Shown here piece after piece: positions 39,382 to 48,671 of a stretch of DNA of 64,000 nt. The notes under the pieces are model-generated. The model was not told where the DNA came from and did no database searches. It saw only the letters and a list, made by a program, of their open reading frames with translations. The stretch lies in NCBI GenBank assembly GCA_963749485.1, contig CAVVMV010000025.1, forward strand, positions 1 through 64,000. The letters run 5' to 3'. Position numbers and translations under genes: made by a program. Each line of letters begins with the position of its first letter. Within the stretch, counting starts at the first letter, position 1. Source of the stretch: JAZGGS01 sp963749485. Its GTDB lineage: Bacteria; Bacteroidota; Ignavibacteria; Ignavibacteriales; Ignavibacteriaceae.

Positions 39382-40428
39382 ATGATTGATAAAATAACAG
39401 AGTTGTTAGGCAGTGAAGCAGATTCATTGCTTAACTACAAAGCAAAATTTCCTAAGGAACAACTTAATCTTCCGGGACCAAATTTCGTTAACGAGGTCCT
39501 TGTTCAATCAGATAGAAGTGTAAACGTTTTGAAAAACCTTAACTGGATTTTAAACAGGGGAAGGTTAGAAGGAACGGGATACGTTTCAATCTTACCTGTT
39601 GACCAGGGAATAGAACATTCAGGCGGCGCATCTTTTGCTCCAAATCCAATTTACTTTGATCCTGAAAATATTGTAAAACTTGCAGTTGAAGGCGGATGTA
39701 ATGCTGTGGCTTCCACGCTGGGTGTGCTTGGTATTGTATCAAGAAAGTATGCACACAAAATTCCATTCATTCTTAAGTTGAACCATAACGAGCTGCTTAC
39801 ATACCCAAACAAATTTGACCAGATAATGTTTGCTGGTGTTGAGCAGGCATTTGATCTTGGCGCAGCAGCAGTTGGAGCTACAATTTATTTTGGCTCTGAT
39901 GAAAGCAGCAGGCAGATTGTTGAGGTTAGCGAGGCATTCCAGTATGCACACGAAATGGGAATGGCAACAGTGCTTTGGTGCTACCTGCGTAACCCGGCTT
40001 TTAAAACAGATAAGGATTATCATGTTTCTGCCGATTTAACCGGGCAGGCAAACCATCTTGGTGTAACATTAGAAGCCGATATTATTAAGCAGAAGCAGCC
40101 GGAAAACAATGGCGGGTACAATGCTATTAAGTTTGGTAAAACCAATAAAAAAGTTTATTCCGATCTTACATCCGATAACCCAATCGATCTTACAAGATAC
40201 CAGGTAATTAATAATTATCTTGGAAGAGTGGGATTGATTAACAGCGGTGGCGCATCGGGTGATAATGATTTTGCCGACGCAGTTAAAACAGCGGTAATTA
40301 ATAAACGTGCAGGCGGTATGGGATTAATTTCAGGCAGGAAAGCTTTCCAGCGCCCGATGGAAGACGGAGTTAAGCTGCTTAACCTGATCCAGGATGTTTA
40401 CTTAACCAAAGAAGTTACTATTGCTTAA
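39382..40428 (+). CDS. Class I fructose-bisphosphate aldolase (FbaB/DhnA type)
   Basis: Splits fructose 1,6-bisphosphate into two triose phosphates through a Schiff-base Lys. The 348-residue product has SILPVDQGIEHSGGASFAPN, PFILKLNHNELLTYPNKFDQ, GAAAVGATIYFGSDESSRQI, VLWCYLRNPAFK and, near the end, LINSGGASGDNDFAD (phosphate-binding loop) and GGMGLISGRKAFQRPMEDG. These fit the archaeal-type/DhnA class I aldolase with an extended N-terminus. Intact, monocistronic, with RBS GGAG and its own terminator. Confidence 0.93.
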   Translation: MIDKITELLGSEADSLLNYKAKFPKEQLNLPGPNFVNEVLVQSDRSVNVLKNLNWILNRGRLEGTGYVSILPVDQGIEHSGGASFAPNPIYFDPENIVKLAVEGGCNAVASTLGVLGIVSRKYAHKIPFILKLNHNELLTYPNKFDQIMFAGVEQAFDLGAAAVGATIYFGSDESSRQIVEVSEAFQYAHEMGMATVLWCYLRNPAFKTDKDYHVSADLTGQANHLGVTLEADIIKQKQPENNGGYNAIKFGKTNKKVYSDLTSDNPIDLTRYQVINNYLGRVGLINSGGASGDNDFADAVKTAVINKRAGGMGLISGRKAFQRPMEDGVKLLNLIQDVYLTKEVTIA

Positions 40429-40452
40429 TAGGTAAAAAAATTTTCTGAATTG

Positions 40453-40478
40453 AAGCGCCTTAAACGAGGCGCTTTTTT
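40453..40478 (+). terminator. Terminator after the aldolase
   Basis: An 8-bp stem AAGCGCCT / AGGCGCTT (40453-40460, 40467-40474) with a 6-nt loop, followed by T residues. It may also act on the convergent cytochrome gene on the other strand. Confidence 0.88.
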
Positions 40479-40488
40479 ATGAAAGAGA

Positions 40489-40907
40489 TTATTGATTAAG
40501 CAGATAATCAACCAACTTGCCAAGATCCTTTATGTTTTTGTTCCCAAAGCCGGGCATTATCTGATTTAGGAAACAGTTGCCTGTATTCTTTGAAGCGTTC
40601 TTCTTCCATAAAAGAACCAGGATTACGTAAATATGCTATCAAAGTATTGCGGTTCCAATATTCATTTAGGTTTGCCAATTGTGGTCCATTGACAGTACCA
40701 GATAGGTTCTCTCCGTGGCATTTTGTACATCCAAAATTAACGAATAACTGAACACCGGTATATTTCACTAGTTGTTTCTTCAACACCTGGCGAATTATTA
40801 ACGGGGAAGTCTTGTTCACTCTTATCTTCTTTAGTTACCTTTCCAAGTATAAAAAGTAGAATGAACAAAAATAAGAAAGCAGAAACCCATATCTGTGGTT
40901 TGGTCAT
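40489..40907 (-). CDS. Membrane-anchored c-type cytochrome (frameshifted)
   Basis: The start at 40907 gives MTKPQIWVSAFLFLFILLFI, an N-terminal anchor or signal. An indel near 40765 leads to GVQLFVNFGCTKCHGENLSG with the haem-attachment CTKCH. A second indel near 40540 brings in the axial Met motif MPGFGNKNIKDLGKLVDYLL at the C-terminus. It is a single-haem cytochrome c of about 138 residues. Respiratory partner not shown by context. The Met ligand is visible only after correcting the frame. Confidence 0.85.
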
Positions 40908-41024
40908 AATTATTCTTTAATTTCTAAAAAATTGAAATAAAACATATTAAAAAGTGGATACTATAACAAAATATTATGTGTCTATTTCTATTTTCGGAGC
41001 AGAAAAATATCAGAAAGGAAATAA

Positions 41025-41129
41025 TACGAGCTGGTTCCTCACCCCGATGATGTAAGTTCTTCCGATTTATTACGATTGGATAAAGATAAGCCGCTTAAGT
41101 GGCTCGAAAATATTGAGTGGCAGATGTAA
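41025..41129 (+). pseudogene. Orphan C-terminal gene fragment
   Basis: A 34-codon open stretch reading ELVPHPDDVSSSDLLRLDKD then KPLKWLENIEWQM and a stop, with no start and stop codons upstream. The composition is protein-like, so it may be the tail of a lost gene. No family recognised. It lies in a zone that holds other fragments. Confidence 0.35.
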
Positions 41130-41169
41130 GTTTGAACCTCCTTACTTCTTCTCAATGAGGAGAAGGGCG

Positions 41170-41353
41170 TTACTTCAAATATTTTAAATACCAGTTTCTT
41201 CTCATCTCATCAACTTCTTTGCGGTGTTTGCGCATAAAGTGATCTCCGCCTTCAAGCATAACCAAACGATACGGAATTCTATGTTTTAATAATTGATAAT
41301 GAAAGATCTAAAGAATCGTGCGGCAGTACACGCTTATCATCAGTTACATGAAG
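41170..41353 (-). pseudogene. Duplicate 3' end of the alpha/beta hydrolase gene
   Basis: This stretch matches, with scattered substitutions, the last ~60 codons of the hydrolase at 44992-45873. It includes the antisense of GGDHFMRKHRKEVDEMRRNWY and the stop (here ending WYLKYLK). Homology ends abruptly after CATGAAG at 41353 (equivalent to 45174). It is a partial, diverged copy with no start. Confidence 0.85.
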
Positions 41354-41499
41354 AATTAGCAACGATAGTAAACACAACACAGAAAGCAGGCAGATATGAA
41401 GTTAACTTCAACGCAAACAAACTGTCGAGTGGAGTAAATGTATATAGAATAGAAGCATCAAACTTCACAGCTTCGAAGAAATTGATGTTATTAAAATAA
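41354..41499 (+). pseudogene. Orphan type IX sorting-domain tail
   Basis: Reads ELATIVNTTQKAGRYEVNFN, ANKLSSGVNVYRIEASNFTA and SKKLMLLK, i.e. the last ~48 residues of a type IX secretion C-terminal sorting domain. The NYPNPFNP half and any cargo domain are missing. An open frame continues upstream to 41293 only through the antisense of the hydrolase fragment, so that longer frame is an accident of the junction. Confidence 0.8.
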
Positions 41500-41530
41500 T
41501 TGAACTCAATTATCTGATTTGATTTGAATA

Positions 41531-41557
41531 AAGCCCCGTAAACACGGGGCTTTTTTT
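41531..41557 (+). terminator. Strong rho-independent terminator
   Basis: A 9-bp stem AAGCCCCGT / ACGGGGCTT (41531-41539, 41544-41552), a 4-nt loop and a T run. It is the surviving terminator of the gene whose sorting-domain tail lies just upstream. Confidence 0.92.
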
Positions 41558-41838
41558 ATTACTGATATTTAATGCTTAGAAAATGTTTTTAACATGAAAA
41601 AATTTTTGTAGTTTAATTATAGAATTAATTAATTTTGTTCCGATTTAAAAATCAGGATATTGGCGATCAATTTATTTTTTCATGAGGAATGATTTCTCGA
41701 ACTACTTCCATCAGTCACTTCGTCAAAAGATTTATTTCTATTTAATTTACTCAACAACTATCTGTTTAAACCAAATTAGTAAAGAAAAAAATGACTAAAT
41801 CAATATTCAACCAATCATTCATTATTAATGGAGAACTA
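41558..41838. other. Intergenic region upstream of the BNR protein
   Basis: About 280 AT-rich bases with no recognisable gene. Holds the RBS (GGAGAAC) for the BNR protein start at 41839 and presumably its promoter. Confidence 0.4.
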
Positions 41839-43800
41839 ATGAAGAATCTCTCAACTTTGTTGCTTGCACTATTCTTGTCCAATATCGTTTTCGCACAGAG
41901 TGAAAATGTGGAGCCAATTCCTCCTATGAAAGAAGGATTACGTGAAAATTATTCTCAAAGCAATTATGAAAATTTCTTACTTAGGGAAAAGCTTGGTGAA
42001 ATTCCCTTCCAGGGTGGTCTTGTTGATCAGCAAGCCGCTGTAGATGCATTGGTGAATAACAATACAGGTAGTACTGGAACAGCGAATTTCACTCAAAGTG
42101 AAACATCTATCGTTGCTTTTGGCAGCAATGTACTAATTGGATTCAACGATTCAGGTTCCTTCACAGGCGGTGCGAACAAATTTACTGGTTTTTCGTATTC
42201 TACAGATGGCGGAACAACCTTTATTGATGGCGGAACTTTACCAACAAACTCTGGCGGCGATGCTGGTGATCCAGTTCTGGCACGGAATGAAACCACTGGC
42301 AGAATTTATTTTTCGACACTCGGATTTAGCATAAGTACCATCCGGGTGTTTCGCTCCGACGATAACGGTGCTTACCTGGATGGCTCCAGTCAATGGTACA
42401 CCCGGCGGATCAAATGAAGATAAACAGTGGATTACTGTTGACAACTTTGCAGGTACAGGCAACGGGAATGTCTACCTGATTACCCGTAGTTTTGGTAATG
42501 GCGGTATATATATGTATAGATCAACTGACAATGGTAATACATTCGTTCCCAACGGCGGCACACTTATCGTTTCAGGAAATCAGGGTGCGTTTGTTGCTGT
42601 AGGTCCGGATCACTCTGTGTATGCATTTTGGTATGCAGGTACGACATTGCAAATGCGCAAGTCTACTGATCAAGCAGTTACATTTGGTTCCCCGGTGACG
42701 GTAGTTAGCGGCCTAACTGGTGGGGTCAATGGTGACCTTGGTTTGACGGGTATCAGACAAGGAACATCGACTCCTTCCGGCTTCCGTAGCAACGAATTTC
42801 CGCATGTAGCAGTTAACCCGGTTAGTGGACACCTTTACTGTACTTTCGCCGATATTCCTGCCGGCACAGACAAAGCCGATATTTATATGGTAATGTCCAC
42901 CGATGGAGGAGCCACCTGGAGTGCACCGTACGCAGGTAAACGATGATATCACAACAACTGACCAGTGGCAGCCCACTATTGCGGTGACTCCAAACGGTAA
43001 TAGAATTGGAATTTTCTATTATAGCCGTCAGGAAGATGCTGCTAATAATTTATTCAAGTACTATGGACGTACTGGCGTTATCTCAGGTTCAACAGTTACC
43101 TTTGGACCCGGTTTCGCGATTAGTGATGTAGCTTCTCTGCCGGAATTTGGTCGTGATGCGGTAGTTAATTCTGTTTATATGGGAGATTATAATCATGCTT
43201 CCGCTACTAATAGTGAATTTCATGTTTTCTGGTCTGATAACCGGGACGACCTTGCGGGCGGAGCACCTCGCAAGGATCCCAATGTTTACTATGAGAAGAT
43301 TATTCTAGGCCCACCCTGTCCAATCGATCCACCATCAAATCCAAGTCCTGCAAGTGGCGCAACTGGATTACCACTTATTGGAAATACAGCAAGCTGGACA
43401 AATGGTGCAGGCGCAAACCAAATTGAAGTTTGGTTTGGCGAGGTTACTAATCTTAATATGGTTTATGATGGTGCACCAATTACATCTTTATCTTTGGCAG
43501 CTTTTGAACCATTGACTTATAACACAACCTACGGATGGCAGGTAAGAGGTAAGAATGATACCTGTATTGTTAGCGGCCCTTTATGGTCTTTCACGACAAT
43601 GCAAGATCCAAATTTATTCCAGTATTGTGAACCATTTGACGACCTAAGTAACTGGACAATCGTTGGTCCATTAGGATTAACAAATTGGACAGCAAATAAC
43701 TCATCAAATGCAGGTGGAACTGCACAGAATTAAGAATGAGCTGGACTCCGTCATTCAATGGTGAATCAAAAATTCGCTCTGCAGCTATACCTTTGGGTAA
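41839..43800 (+). CDS. Secreted BNR/sialidase-like beta-propeller protein (frameshifted, fused end)
   Basis: The signal peptide is MKNLSTLLLALFLSNIVFAQ. Asp-box repeats (SxDxGxTF/W) occur in YSTDGGTTF, RSTDNGNTF and MSTDGGATW, with a final WSDNRDD region, as in exo-sialidase-like propellers. An Ig/FN3-like domain follows (PSNPSPASGATGLPLIGNTA). Then comes the start of a choice-of-anchor J-type domain, readable after an indel near 43727 (TAPELRMSWTPSFNGESKIR). Indels near 42385 and 42925 split the propeller. The sequence then passes directly into a different protein type near 43800. Glycan hydrolysis is not certain, since many Asp-box proteins are not sialidases. Confidence 0.75.
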
Positions 43801-44959
43801 CTCAATTATATTTACAGATAGTCTTAATGGGTGGGTTTCGGGTGACTCAGGATTAATTATTCATACTTCAAACGGGGGAGAGGATTGGGAACACAATTTA
43901 CAAACGATTCTCTAAATGTGGTAAACATTTTCTTTTTGAATGATCAGATTGGATGGGGTTCAGCCTGGAGTAATTATTATGATCCTTATGGAACTTTTGT
44001 TTTAAAAACTTCAAATGGTGGGATAAACTGGAATTCCGAATATCTAAGATAGGGTTTTGTTTCATAAATTTACTTCCTATCAATTAAATTTTGATTGGTT
44101 CTTAGAGTAAGAACAACTGATGGCGGTTCAAACTGGAGAGCAGTAATTTAGATAGTTCTGTTGCATCGGGATTTCCACCCTACACAATTAAATTTTATTC
44201 TCCTGAATATGGGTATGCCTGTGGAGGATTACGTGATATTATCGGAGTAGTCTGGAGAACTACTGATGGCTGGCGAAAACTGGACTACGGTAGTGGATAC
44301 ACTTATTTCTGAACCACTTTATGATCTGCATATTTTTGATTCTCTTCATGTAATTGCGATGGGCGGTGATCCTGAATATGGAGTAAGTCAGGTAGTAACT
44401 ACTGATGGAGGTGATACCTGGGAATATACCAGCCTAGGTATTTTATGGTTTAGTCTTGATATAGGTTTTCGGACAGCTACTGAAGGCTGGGCACCACTGG
44501 GTGCTCAACGAAAATTTTTATATACCTCTGATTCCGGAGTAAACTGGAATATTTTTGACACACCTGATTCAACAAACATTACCCACATCTGTTTCCCCGA
44601 TTCTCTCCATGGAGTTTGGTGTAGGGAACTATGGTAATATCATTAAATACGTTTACCAAAAGCCCACGAATGTTCAGCCGGAACCCGGCAAAATTTCATC
44701 ATTCTATCTTACTCAAAACTATCCGAATCCGTTTAATCCTGCTACAACGATTAATTATCAAATGCCAGAATTGAATTTTGTAACAATTAAAATTTATGAT
44801 GTTTTAGGAAAAGAAGTAGCAACCTTAGTTAATGAAGAAAAACCTGCAGGAAATTATCAGATTGAGTTTAACGGGGCAAATTTACCAAGCGGGATTTATT
44901 TTTATAGAATTCAAGCAGATGATTATGTTGAAACAAGGAAGATGGTTTTATTAAAATAG
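43801..44959 (+). pseudogene. YCF48-like secreted protein with type IX sorting domain, N-terminus missing
   Basis: Repeats of the YCF48/PSII-stability type (IIFTDSLNGWVSGDSGLIIH, TSNGGINW, TTDGGDTWEY, TSDSGVNWNI) end in a complete sorting domain (FYLTQNYPNPFNPATTINYQ, IKIYDVLGKEVATLVNEEKP, LPSGIYFYRIQ, TRKMVLLK). At least four indels interrupt it. No signal peptide of its own: the sequence continues from the BNR protein, so this is the 3' part of a gene whose 5' part was replaced or lost. Confidence 0.72.
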
Positions 44960-44960
44960 A

Positions 44961-44986
44961 GATTCCGGATCAAGTCCGGAATGACG
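44961..44986. repeat. Small palindromic intergenic element
   Basis: ATTCCGGA / TCCGGAAT (44962-44969, 44975-44982) around a 5-nt loop, followed by GACG. The sequence type (TTCCGGATCAAGTCCGGAA) is a widespread short bacterial dispersed palindrome. Here it lies between convergent genes and could act as a bidirectional terminator or mRNA end. Confidence 0.6.
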
Positions 44987-44991
44987 TTGCT

Positions 44992-45873
44992 TTATTTTAA
45001 AAATTTTGCATACCAGTTTCTTCTCATCTCGTCAACTTCTTTACGGTGTTTGCGCATAAAGTGATCTCCGCCTTCAAGCATAACCAAACGGTACGGAATT
45101 TTATACTTTAATAATTGATAAGAAAGATCCAAAGAATCGTGCGGCAGTACGCGATTATCATTAGTCCCATGAAGTATAAGCAGCGGGGTCTTACTTGATA
45201 GCTTTTCAGGAAAATTAATTATTGAACGTGATTCACATTTCTTATTAAACTCATCTTCAGAATAAGTACCCAGTGTCAATTCGTATAACTTTCGCATAAA
45301 TTTACTCTCATCGGAGTTGCAGCGCAGGTTTGCTATTCCCCCGGTTACAATAGCACATTTAAACCCGCCCGCAGGATAGTTAGGATTTTGGTTTCTTGAA
45401 AGCGCTAGGTAAGTCATCATACCGCCGCGGCTCCATCCTTCAATTCCCCATTTTTCTGTGTCTGCAAATTCAAGTTCTTCTGCTATAGGGGTTAAATTCA
45501 AAACATCATTTAGATCGTCTCCCCCAAACTCATCCTTTCCCTCTCCTCCTGCATTACCCCTATACTGCGAAGCAAAAACAACATAACCCCAGCTTGCAAC
45601 CTGTCCAAACAAACCACGCGCCGTAAATGAATCGATTGCACCTTTTTCACCAATTCCTCCCCTGTTCCAGATTATGCAAGGATATTTTTTCGAAGTATCG
45701 GCTGGATAAGCAATATATCCCTTAACTTTTAATCCATCGGAACTATATGTTATGTTTTCAACCACAGTTCCGTTAATCGAATCCTCACCCCAGCCGCTTA
45801 TAAGCATCTTTAGCTGGAGTTCCTTAAGTTCAATCCCTTTTCTTTCCAGTATTAAAGATTCTGAATTATTCAT
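44992..45873 (-). CDS. Alpha/beta hydrolase, S9 prolyl-oligopeptidase-like
   Basis: A ~293-residue hydrolase with nucleophile elbow GIEGWSRGGMMTYLAL (Ser), Asp in HGTNDNRVLPHDS and His in EGGDHFMRKH, the catalytic triad order of the S9/DAP2 group. YPCIIWNRGGIGEKG forms the oxyanion region. I chose the Met at 45873. An upstream frame to 46002 would overlap the divergent DUF192 gene and adds only a hydrophobic stretch with poor coding character. No signal peptide with this start, so cytoplasmic. Intact; its 3' end is duplicated at 41170. Confidence 0.85.
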   Translation of the reverse strand: MNNSESLILERKGIELKELQLKMLISGWGEDSINGTVVENITYSSDGLKVKGYIAYPADTSKKYPCIIWNRGGIGEKGAIDSFTARGLFGQVASWGYVVFASQYRGNAGGEGKDEFGGDDLNDVLNLTPIAEELEFADTEKWGIEGWSRGGMMTYLALSRNQNPNYPAGGFKCAIVTGGIANLRCNSDESKFMRKLYELTLGTYSEDEFNKKCESRSIINFPEKLSSKTPLLILHGTNDNRVLPHDSLDLSYQLLKYKIPYRLVMLEGGDHFMRKHRKEVDEMRRNWYAKFLK

Positions 45874-45926
45874 AAATTGTATGCCGATTGATTTTTTAGT
45901 TTCATACAAATATCGGAAAATAAAAA

Positions 45927-46496
45927 ATGGCTCAAAAGAAAAGTAAAGGGAAAACCGATAAAAAGGATTCAAATAAAAATAGACCGGCAAAATTCTCAAC
46001 AACCAAAATAGTCGGGGTGGTTGTTGTATGTTTATTAATCTTTTTTTTCCTGGTAAATAATTTTATGTGTGATGAAAACAACGAAGAGACATACTATAGT
46101 TTTAAAAAAGAAGGTGAGTTAACTTTTACTGACAGCACGGGTAAAGACATTACCAAAATTGATATTGAAATAGCAGACAACGATTACGACCGCCAGTTAG
46201 GATTAATGAACAGAAAAAGTATGGAAGAAAACCAGGGGATGCTATTCATTTTTCCTACAGAAAGATATCAATCCTTTTGGATGCTTAACACTTTGTTTTC
46301 TTTAGATATGCTTTTTATAAACAGTAATAAGGAAATTGTAACCATCCACAAAAACACTACTCCCCTTTCTCAGCAAAGTTATCCTTCATCAAAACCGGCT
46401 ATTTATGTGCTGGAAGTAGTAGCCGGATATACTGATAAGTTTAACATAAAAGAAGGAGATAAGATTTACTGGATTGGAACAAAGCTAAGTCTCTGA
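45927..46496 (+). CDS. DUF192 family membrane-anchored protein
   Basis: A basic N-terminus (MAQKKSKGKTDKKDSNKNR), one membrane anchor (IVGVVVVCLLIFFFLVNNFM), then a DUF192 domain outside the membrane: IEIADNDYDRQLGLMNRKSM, GMLFIFPTERYQSFWMLNTL and DMLFIN (the W(M/L)xNTxxxLDMxF signature). A small beta-barrel fold of unknown function. 189 residues, intact. Confidence 0.88.
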   Translation: MAQKKSKGKTDKKDSNKNRPAKFSTTKIVGVVVVCLLIFFFLVNNFMCDENNEETYYSFKKEGELTFTDSTGKDITKIDIEIADNDYDRQLGLMNRKSMEENQGMLFIFPTERYQSFWMLNTLFSLDMLFINSNKEIVTIHKNTTPLSQQSYPSSKPAIYVLEVVAGYTDKFNIKEGDKIYWIGTKLSL

Positions 46497-46502
46497 AAAA
46501 AA

Positions 46503-46650
46503 TTCAAGCACCAAGCATCAAATAACAAATAATTTTCAAACTCCAATTTTCAATTTTTCAAACTCTAAAAATTTGAGGTTAGTATTTGTTTGTAATTTAT
46601 GAATTGAGATTTATTTGTGTTTTGGTCCGCCCCGGCAGATTGTGATTTTT
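46503..46650. repeat. Degenerate intergenic repeat of the CAAGCACCAAGCATC type
   Basis: Begins CAAGCACCAAGCATCAAATA, continues through poly(AAATTTTC)-like words and ends ATTTATTTGTGTTTTGG. It forms a loose, imperfect inverted repeat about 150 bases long. This word pattern is a known kind of dispersed non-coding repeat. It lies between DUF192 and the convergent gmhA gene. Confidence 0.4.
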
Positions 46651-46660
46651 TGATTGAAAT

Positions 46661-47248
46661 TTAATTACTACCGTATAGTTCCTCTTCAACAAGCTCACAA
46701 ATAATATGAGCAACAGTAATGTGTCCCTCTTGTATTCTCTGAACATTTGAAGAAGGAATAATAACAGGCAGATCAACAATATCTTTCAGCTTTCCGCCGT
46801 TTCCGCCAAGCAAACTGATTACTTTCATTCCTTTCTCTTTGGCCTTTTTCACCGCACGTATAATATTTTCAGAATTACCGCTTGTAGAAATTGCAAGCAG
46901 AGTATCGCCTTTGTTACCTAAGCCCTCAACCGATCTGGCAAAGATATTATCAAAACCAATATCGTTTCCTCCGGCAGTTAAGTTAGATGAATCTGTTGTA
47001 AGCGCAATTGCAGGCAAGGCTGGTCTGTTAATGTGATGACTTAACCGTATAACAAGCTCGGTGGCAATATGCTGGCAGTCTGCTGCGCTGCCTCCATTGC
47101 CGCAAAGTAAAAGCTTATTTTTATTTTTGAAAGTATTAGTTAAAATATCAACGGCTCTAAGAATATCATCTTTGCAATGCTGGAGAATTTTTTGTTTTGT
47201 TTCGGCGCTTTGGTTAAGCGAATCGGTTATAAATTTTTCTTTGTTCAT
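46661..47248 (-). CDS. gmhA: Phosphoheptose isomerase
   Basis: Converts sedoheptulose 7-phosphate to D-glycero-D-manno-heptose 7-phosphate for LPS core. A 195-residue SIS-domain protein with LLLCGNGGSAADCQHIATEL (Zn His, Ser), RPALPAIALTTDSSNLTAGG, STSGNSENIIRAVKKA and HITVAHIICELVEEEL, all GmhA signatures. Intact, 42 bases after the GGGP synthase and likely in its transcript. Suggests a heptose-containing outer-membrane glycan. Confidence 0.93.
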   Translation of the reverse strand: MNKEKFITDSLNQSAETKQKILQHCKDDILRAVDILTNTFKNKNKLLLCGNGGSAADCQHIATELVIRLSHHINRPALPAIALTTDSSNLTAGGNDIGFDNIFARSVEGLGNKGDTLLAISTSGNSENIIRAVKKAKEKGMKVISLLGGNGGKLKDIVDLPVIIPSSNVQRIQEGHITVAHIICELVEEELYGSN

Positions 47249-47290
47249 TAATATTTATTTCTCATAAAAAATTATGATTTATGATCTATC

Positions 47291-48049
47291 TTATACTTCA
47301 ATAGATTCCTTGAAATGCACAGCGCTTGCAAAATCTTTTATCAGATCCCAGTTGTTTTCATTTTCAAAAAAGTTTCCGGTTACAATAACTTGCGCACCGT
47401 TATTAACTTTACTGCGTGCAGTCTGTGGATTTTTTATGCCACCGCCAACAACAACCGGCACAGAACAAACATCCGCAACAGCTTTCACCATTTCATCCGG
47501 CACAGGCTTAACTGCACCCGAACCTGCTTCAAGGTAAATTAGTTTCATTCCCAGGTACTCTCCGGCTAAAGCGGTAGCAGCTGCAATATCAGGTTTGTTA
47601 GCGGGCACAGGCATACTTCCGCTCATGTAAACTGCTGTGGTGGTTACACCCGATTCTATAAGAATATAACCCGTTGAAATTGGTTCAATACCAGATTGCT
47701 TAATTAATGGAGAAGCAATTACATGCTTGCCTATAAGATGTTCCGCGTTTCTTCCGCTGATAACTGATAAAAATAAAATTGCATCCGCAACCGGCGAAAC
47801 CTGGTTTACACCACCGGGAAATATTATTACAGGAAGCGAAGTTTCTACTTTAACCTTCTCAATAAATGAATCAAAGCCATTGCTCATCATTAAGCTGCCG
47901 CCGATTAAAAAACCATCAACACCCGATTTTTCGCAGTGCTGCAGAAACCGCACCAGTTTTTCACCCGATACTTTATCCGGATCTAATAAAACCAGGTATG
48001 CAGCCCCTTTGGTTTCGATAGTATTTTGAAGGTTTTTGTATATCTCCAT
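47291..48049 (-). CDS. Geranylgeranylglyceryl/heptaprenylglyceryl phosphate synthase
   Basis: TIM-barrel prenyltransferase joining a polyprenyl diphosphate to sn-glycerol-1-phosphate. The 252-residue product has YLVLLDPDKVSGEKL (Asp/Mg), GVDGFLIGGSLMMSN, PVIIFPGGVNQVSPVADAIL, SVISGRNAEHLIGKH, STGYILIESGVTTTAVYMSG, GMKLIYLEAGSGA and VVVGGGIKNP. It is a group II type enzyme as in Bacteroidota. The route to glycerol-1-phosphate is not encoded nearby. Upstream of gmhA in the same direction. Confidence 0.93.
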   Translation of the reverse strand: MEIYKNLQNTIETKGAAYLVLLDPDKVSGEKLVRFLQHCEKSGVDGFLIGGSLMMSNGFDSFIEKVKVETSLPVIIFPGGVNQVSPVADAILFLSVISGRNAEHLIGKHVIASPLIKQSGIEPISTGYILIESGVTTTAVYMSGSMPVPANKPDIAAATALAGEYLGMKLIYLEAGSGAVKPVPDEMVKAVADVCSVPVVVGGGIKNPQTARSKVNNGAQVIVTGNFFENENNWDLIKDFASAVHFKESIEV

Positions 48050-48183
48050 AATAAGCTTTGTCCCGATTTACCGGGATTGAAATATATGAAAAATGACTTT
48101 TATAAGAAAGATTTACCAAAATAGTTATATTTCACTGACTAGAAGCAATTTATTAATTAACACAAAGTTAGAAGGAAAATTTG

Positions 48184-48534
48184 ATGGCTAAAATTACTGT
48201 TTACGAAAAACCAACCTGTACAACCTGTCGCAAAGTTGCAAAAGCTCTAACAGAAAACGGAGTGGATTTCGAAAAGGTTAATTATTACATAGAACCTTTT
48301 ACAAAGACACTATTAAAAACACTTCTTGGTAAGATGAAGATGCAGCCTTCGGAACTGTTAAGGAAAAATGAAAAAGCCTATAAAGAATTAGATTTTAAAA
48401 ATAAGAATTATTCCGAGACACAAATTCTTGCTATGATGATTAAAAATCCTGACTTGGTGCAGAGACCGATCATTGAAAAAGGAAAGAAAGCAATCCTTGC
48501 AAGACCGCCTGAAAGAATCAAAGAATTATTTTAA
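48184..48534 (+). CDS. ArsC/Spx-family thioredoxin-fold protein
   Basis: A 116-residue thioredoxin-like protein with active site CTTC (TVYEKPTCTTCRKVAKAL), then FEKVNYYIEPF, LLRKNEKAYKEL and the C-terminal RPIIEKGKKAILARPPERIK. The arrangement fits the arsenate reductase/Spx/YffB group. The Arg/Pro loop (LVQRPIIEKG) fits reductase-type members. A reductant and substrate cannot be assigned. ATG at 48184 is preferred over the TTG one codon earlier. Confidence 0.85.
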   Translation: MAKITVYEKPTCTTCRKVAKALTENGVDFEKVNYYIEPFTKTLLKTLLGKMKMQPSELLRKNEKAYKELDFKNKNYSETQILAMMIKNPDLVQRPIIEKGKKAILARPPERIKELF

Positions 48535-48671
48535 GAATAAACGACTGGGGGTTTTTCACTGATTTTTTCTGGTTTGTATGATCGGAAAAACAGTCCCCCT
48601 CCCACTCTCTTTTTTCAAAAAGAATAAGATTTACGGGGGACTTATTGGGTGAGGAATTTCAATATAGAGGT

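Noticed and set aside
41293..41499. 68-residue ORF as a genuine small gene
   Set aside because: Its first ~20 residues are the antisense of a hydrolase fragment and only the rest is a sorting-domain tail, so the frame is created by the junction.
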